Below, piece by piece: positions 63,539 through 64,000 of a DNA stretch of 64,000 bases (position 1 is its first letter; the number at the start of each line of letters is the position of its first letter). The notes beneath the pieces were generated by a model. The model ran no database searches and was not told where the DNA came from. It saw only the letters and a program-made list of their open reading frames with translations. Both the position numbers and the translations under genes were made by a program. The stretch comes from Insolitispirillum peregrinum. GTDB lineage: Bacteria > Pseudomonadota > Alphaproteobacteria > Rhodospirillales > Rhodospirillaceae. The stretch covers positions 682,001-746,000 of the forward strand of contig NZ_FTOA01000002.1 of assembly GCF_900156605.1 (NCBI RefSeq). The letters run 5' to 3'.

Positions 63539-64000
63539 TGGGTCAGAAAGTTAATCCGATCGGCCTGCGCCTCGGCATCAACCGTACCTGGGATAGCCGC
63601 TGGTTCGCCGAAAAGAACTACAGCACGCTGCTGCATGAGGACCTGCGGATTCGCAAGTTCCTGAAGAAGCGTCTGGCTCAGGCTGGCGTCTCCCGCATCG
63701 TCATCGAACGTCCGGCCAAGAAGGCCCGCATTACCATTCACACCGCCCGTCCGGGCGTGGTGATCGGTAAAAAGGGTCAGGACATCGAAGTCATCCGTCG
63801 TGAGCTGTCGAAGATGACCGGTGGCGAAGTCCACCTGAACATCGTCGAAATCCGCAAGCCGGAACTGGAAGCTCAGCTGGTTGCCGAAAACATCGCCCAG
63901 CAGCTGGAGCGTCGAGTCGCGTTCCGTCGTGCGATGAAGCGTTCGGTGCAGTCGGCGATTCGCCTGGGTGCCCAGGGTATCCGTATCAATTGCTCGGGCC
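63538..64000 (+). CDS. rpsC: 30S ribosomal protein S3 (partial, runs off the window)
   Basis: The first 154 residues are present: [20 protein letters not shown], then the KH domain with [20 protein letters not shown] and the helicase-like basic patch. The ATG overlaps the rplV stop by one base (TAATG). The C-terminus lies beyond the right edge. Confidence 0.97.
   Translation, partial: MGQKVNPIGLRLGINRTWDSRWFAEKNYSTLLHEDLRIRKFLKKRLAQAGVSRIVIERPAKKARITIHTARPGVVIGKKGQDIEVIRRELSKMTGGEVHLNIVEIRKPELEAQLVAENIAQQLERRVAFRRAMKRSVQSAIRLGAQGIRINCSG

Overview
The window looks like a chromosomal segment of an alphaproteobacterium, most likely Rhodospirillales (Magnetospirillum/Novispirillum-like). The basis is the high GC content, the CckA-ChpT-type phosphotransferase, a CheA fused to CheW-like modules and a receiver, GANTC-rich intergenic DNA, and the tRNA-tuf-secE-nusG-rplKAJL-rpoBC-rpsLG-fusA-tuf-S10 order. 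Genus is not decidable by eye.

Layout. 1-9 kb: metabolic genes (a gamma-glutamylputrescine synthetase-like enzyme, HxlR regulator plus FabF, RibA, an orphan OmpR-type regulator, a GDT1-type Mn exporter behind a probable yybP-ykoY riboswitch, an MFS carrier, AccA). 9-16 kb: an accessory island with an exported TPR protein, a membrane/Cys-rich exported pair, and a 1172-residue exported TPR-CHAT caspase-like protein whose 13 TPR units form a 126-bp DNA satellite. Several short mobile repeats surround it. 16-24 kb: FAH-family hydrolase, USP, rhodanese, MYG1-like protein, and the PotFGHI putrescine importer. 24.7-28.3 kb: PuuB-like oxidase, then a small SDR/NTF2-like/LysR cassette flanked by two copies of the uvrC 3' end. 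28.4-31 kb: uvrC and a non-coding region with DnaA-box-like sites and nine GANTC sites. 31-38 kb: cheR-cheB-cheY-cheA-chpT on the minus strand. 38-39.4 kb: a DUF3553 protein and a probable DUF2478/DUF364-type fusion. 39.4-64 kb: tRNA genes, rlmB-type methyltransferase, and the conserved transcription/translation supercluster, running off the right edge in rpsC.

How genes work together. PotFGHI imports putrescine and the PuuB-like oxidase and PuuA-like ligase would start its gamma-glutamylated catabolism. The chemotaxis genes form one signalling set with CheW function built into CheA; ChpT would link to CckA-CtrA cell-cycle control. The right third supplies elongation factors, RNA polymerase and ribosomal proteins, with leader hairpins and two near-identical tuf genes.

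The most unusual material is (a) the exported TPR-CHAT locus with its CHAT-less paralogue and a remnant of a further copy, (b) short TA-targeting repeats that supply TAG stop codons to three genes and that nest inside each other, (c) the duplicated uvrC tail bracketing a cassette, and (d) the origin-like region beside uvrC.
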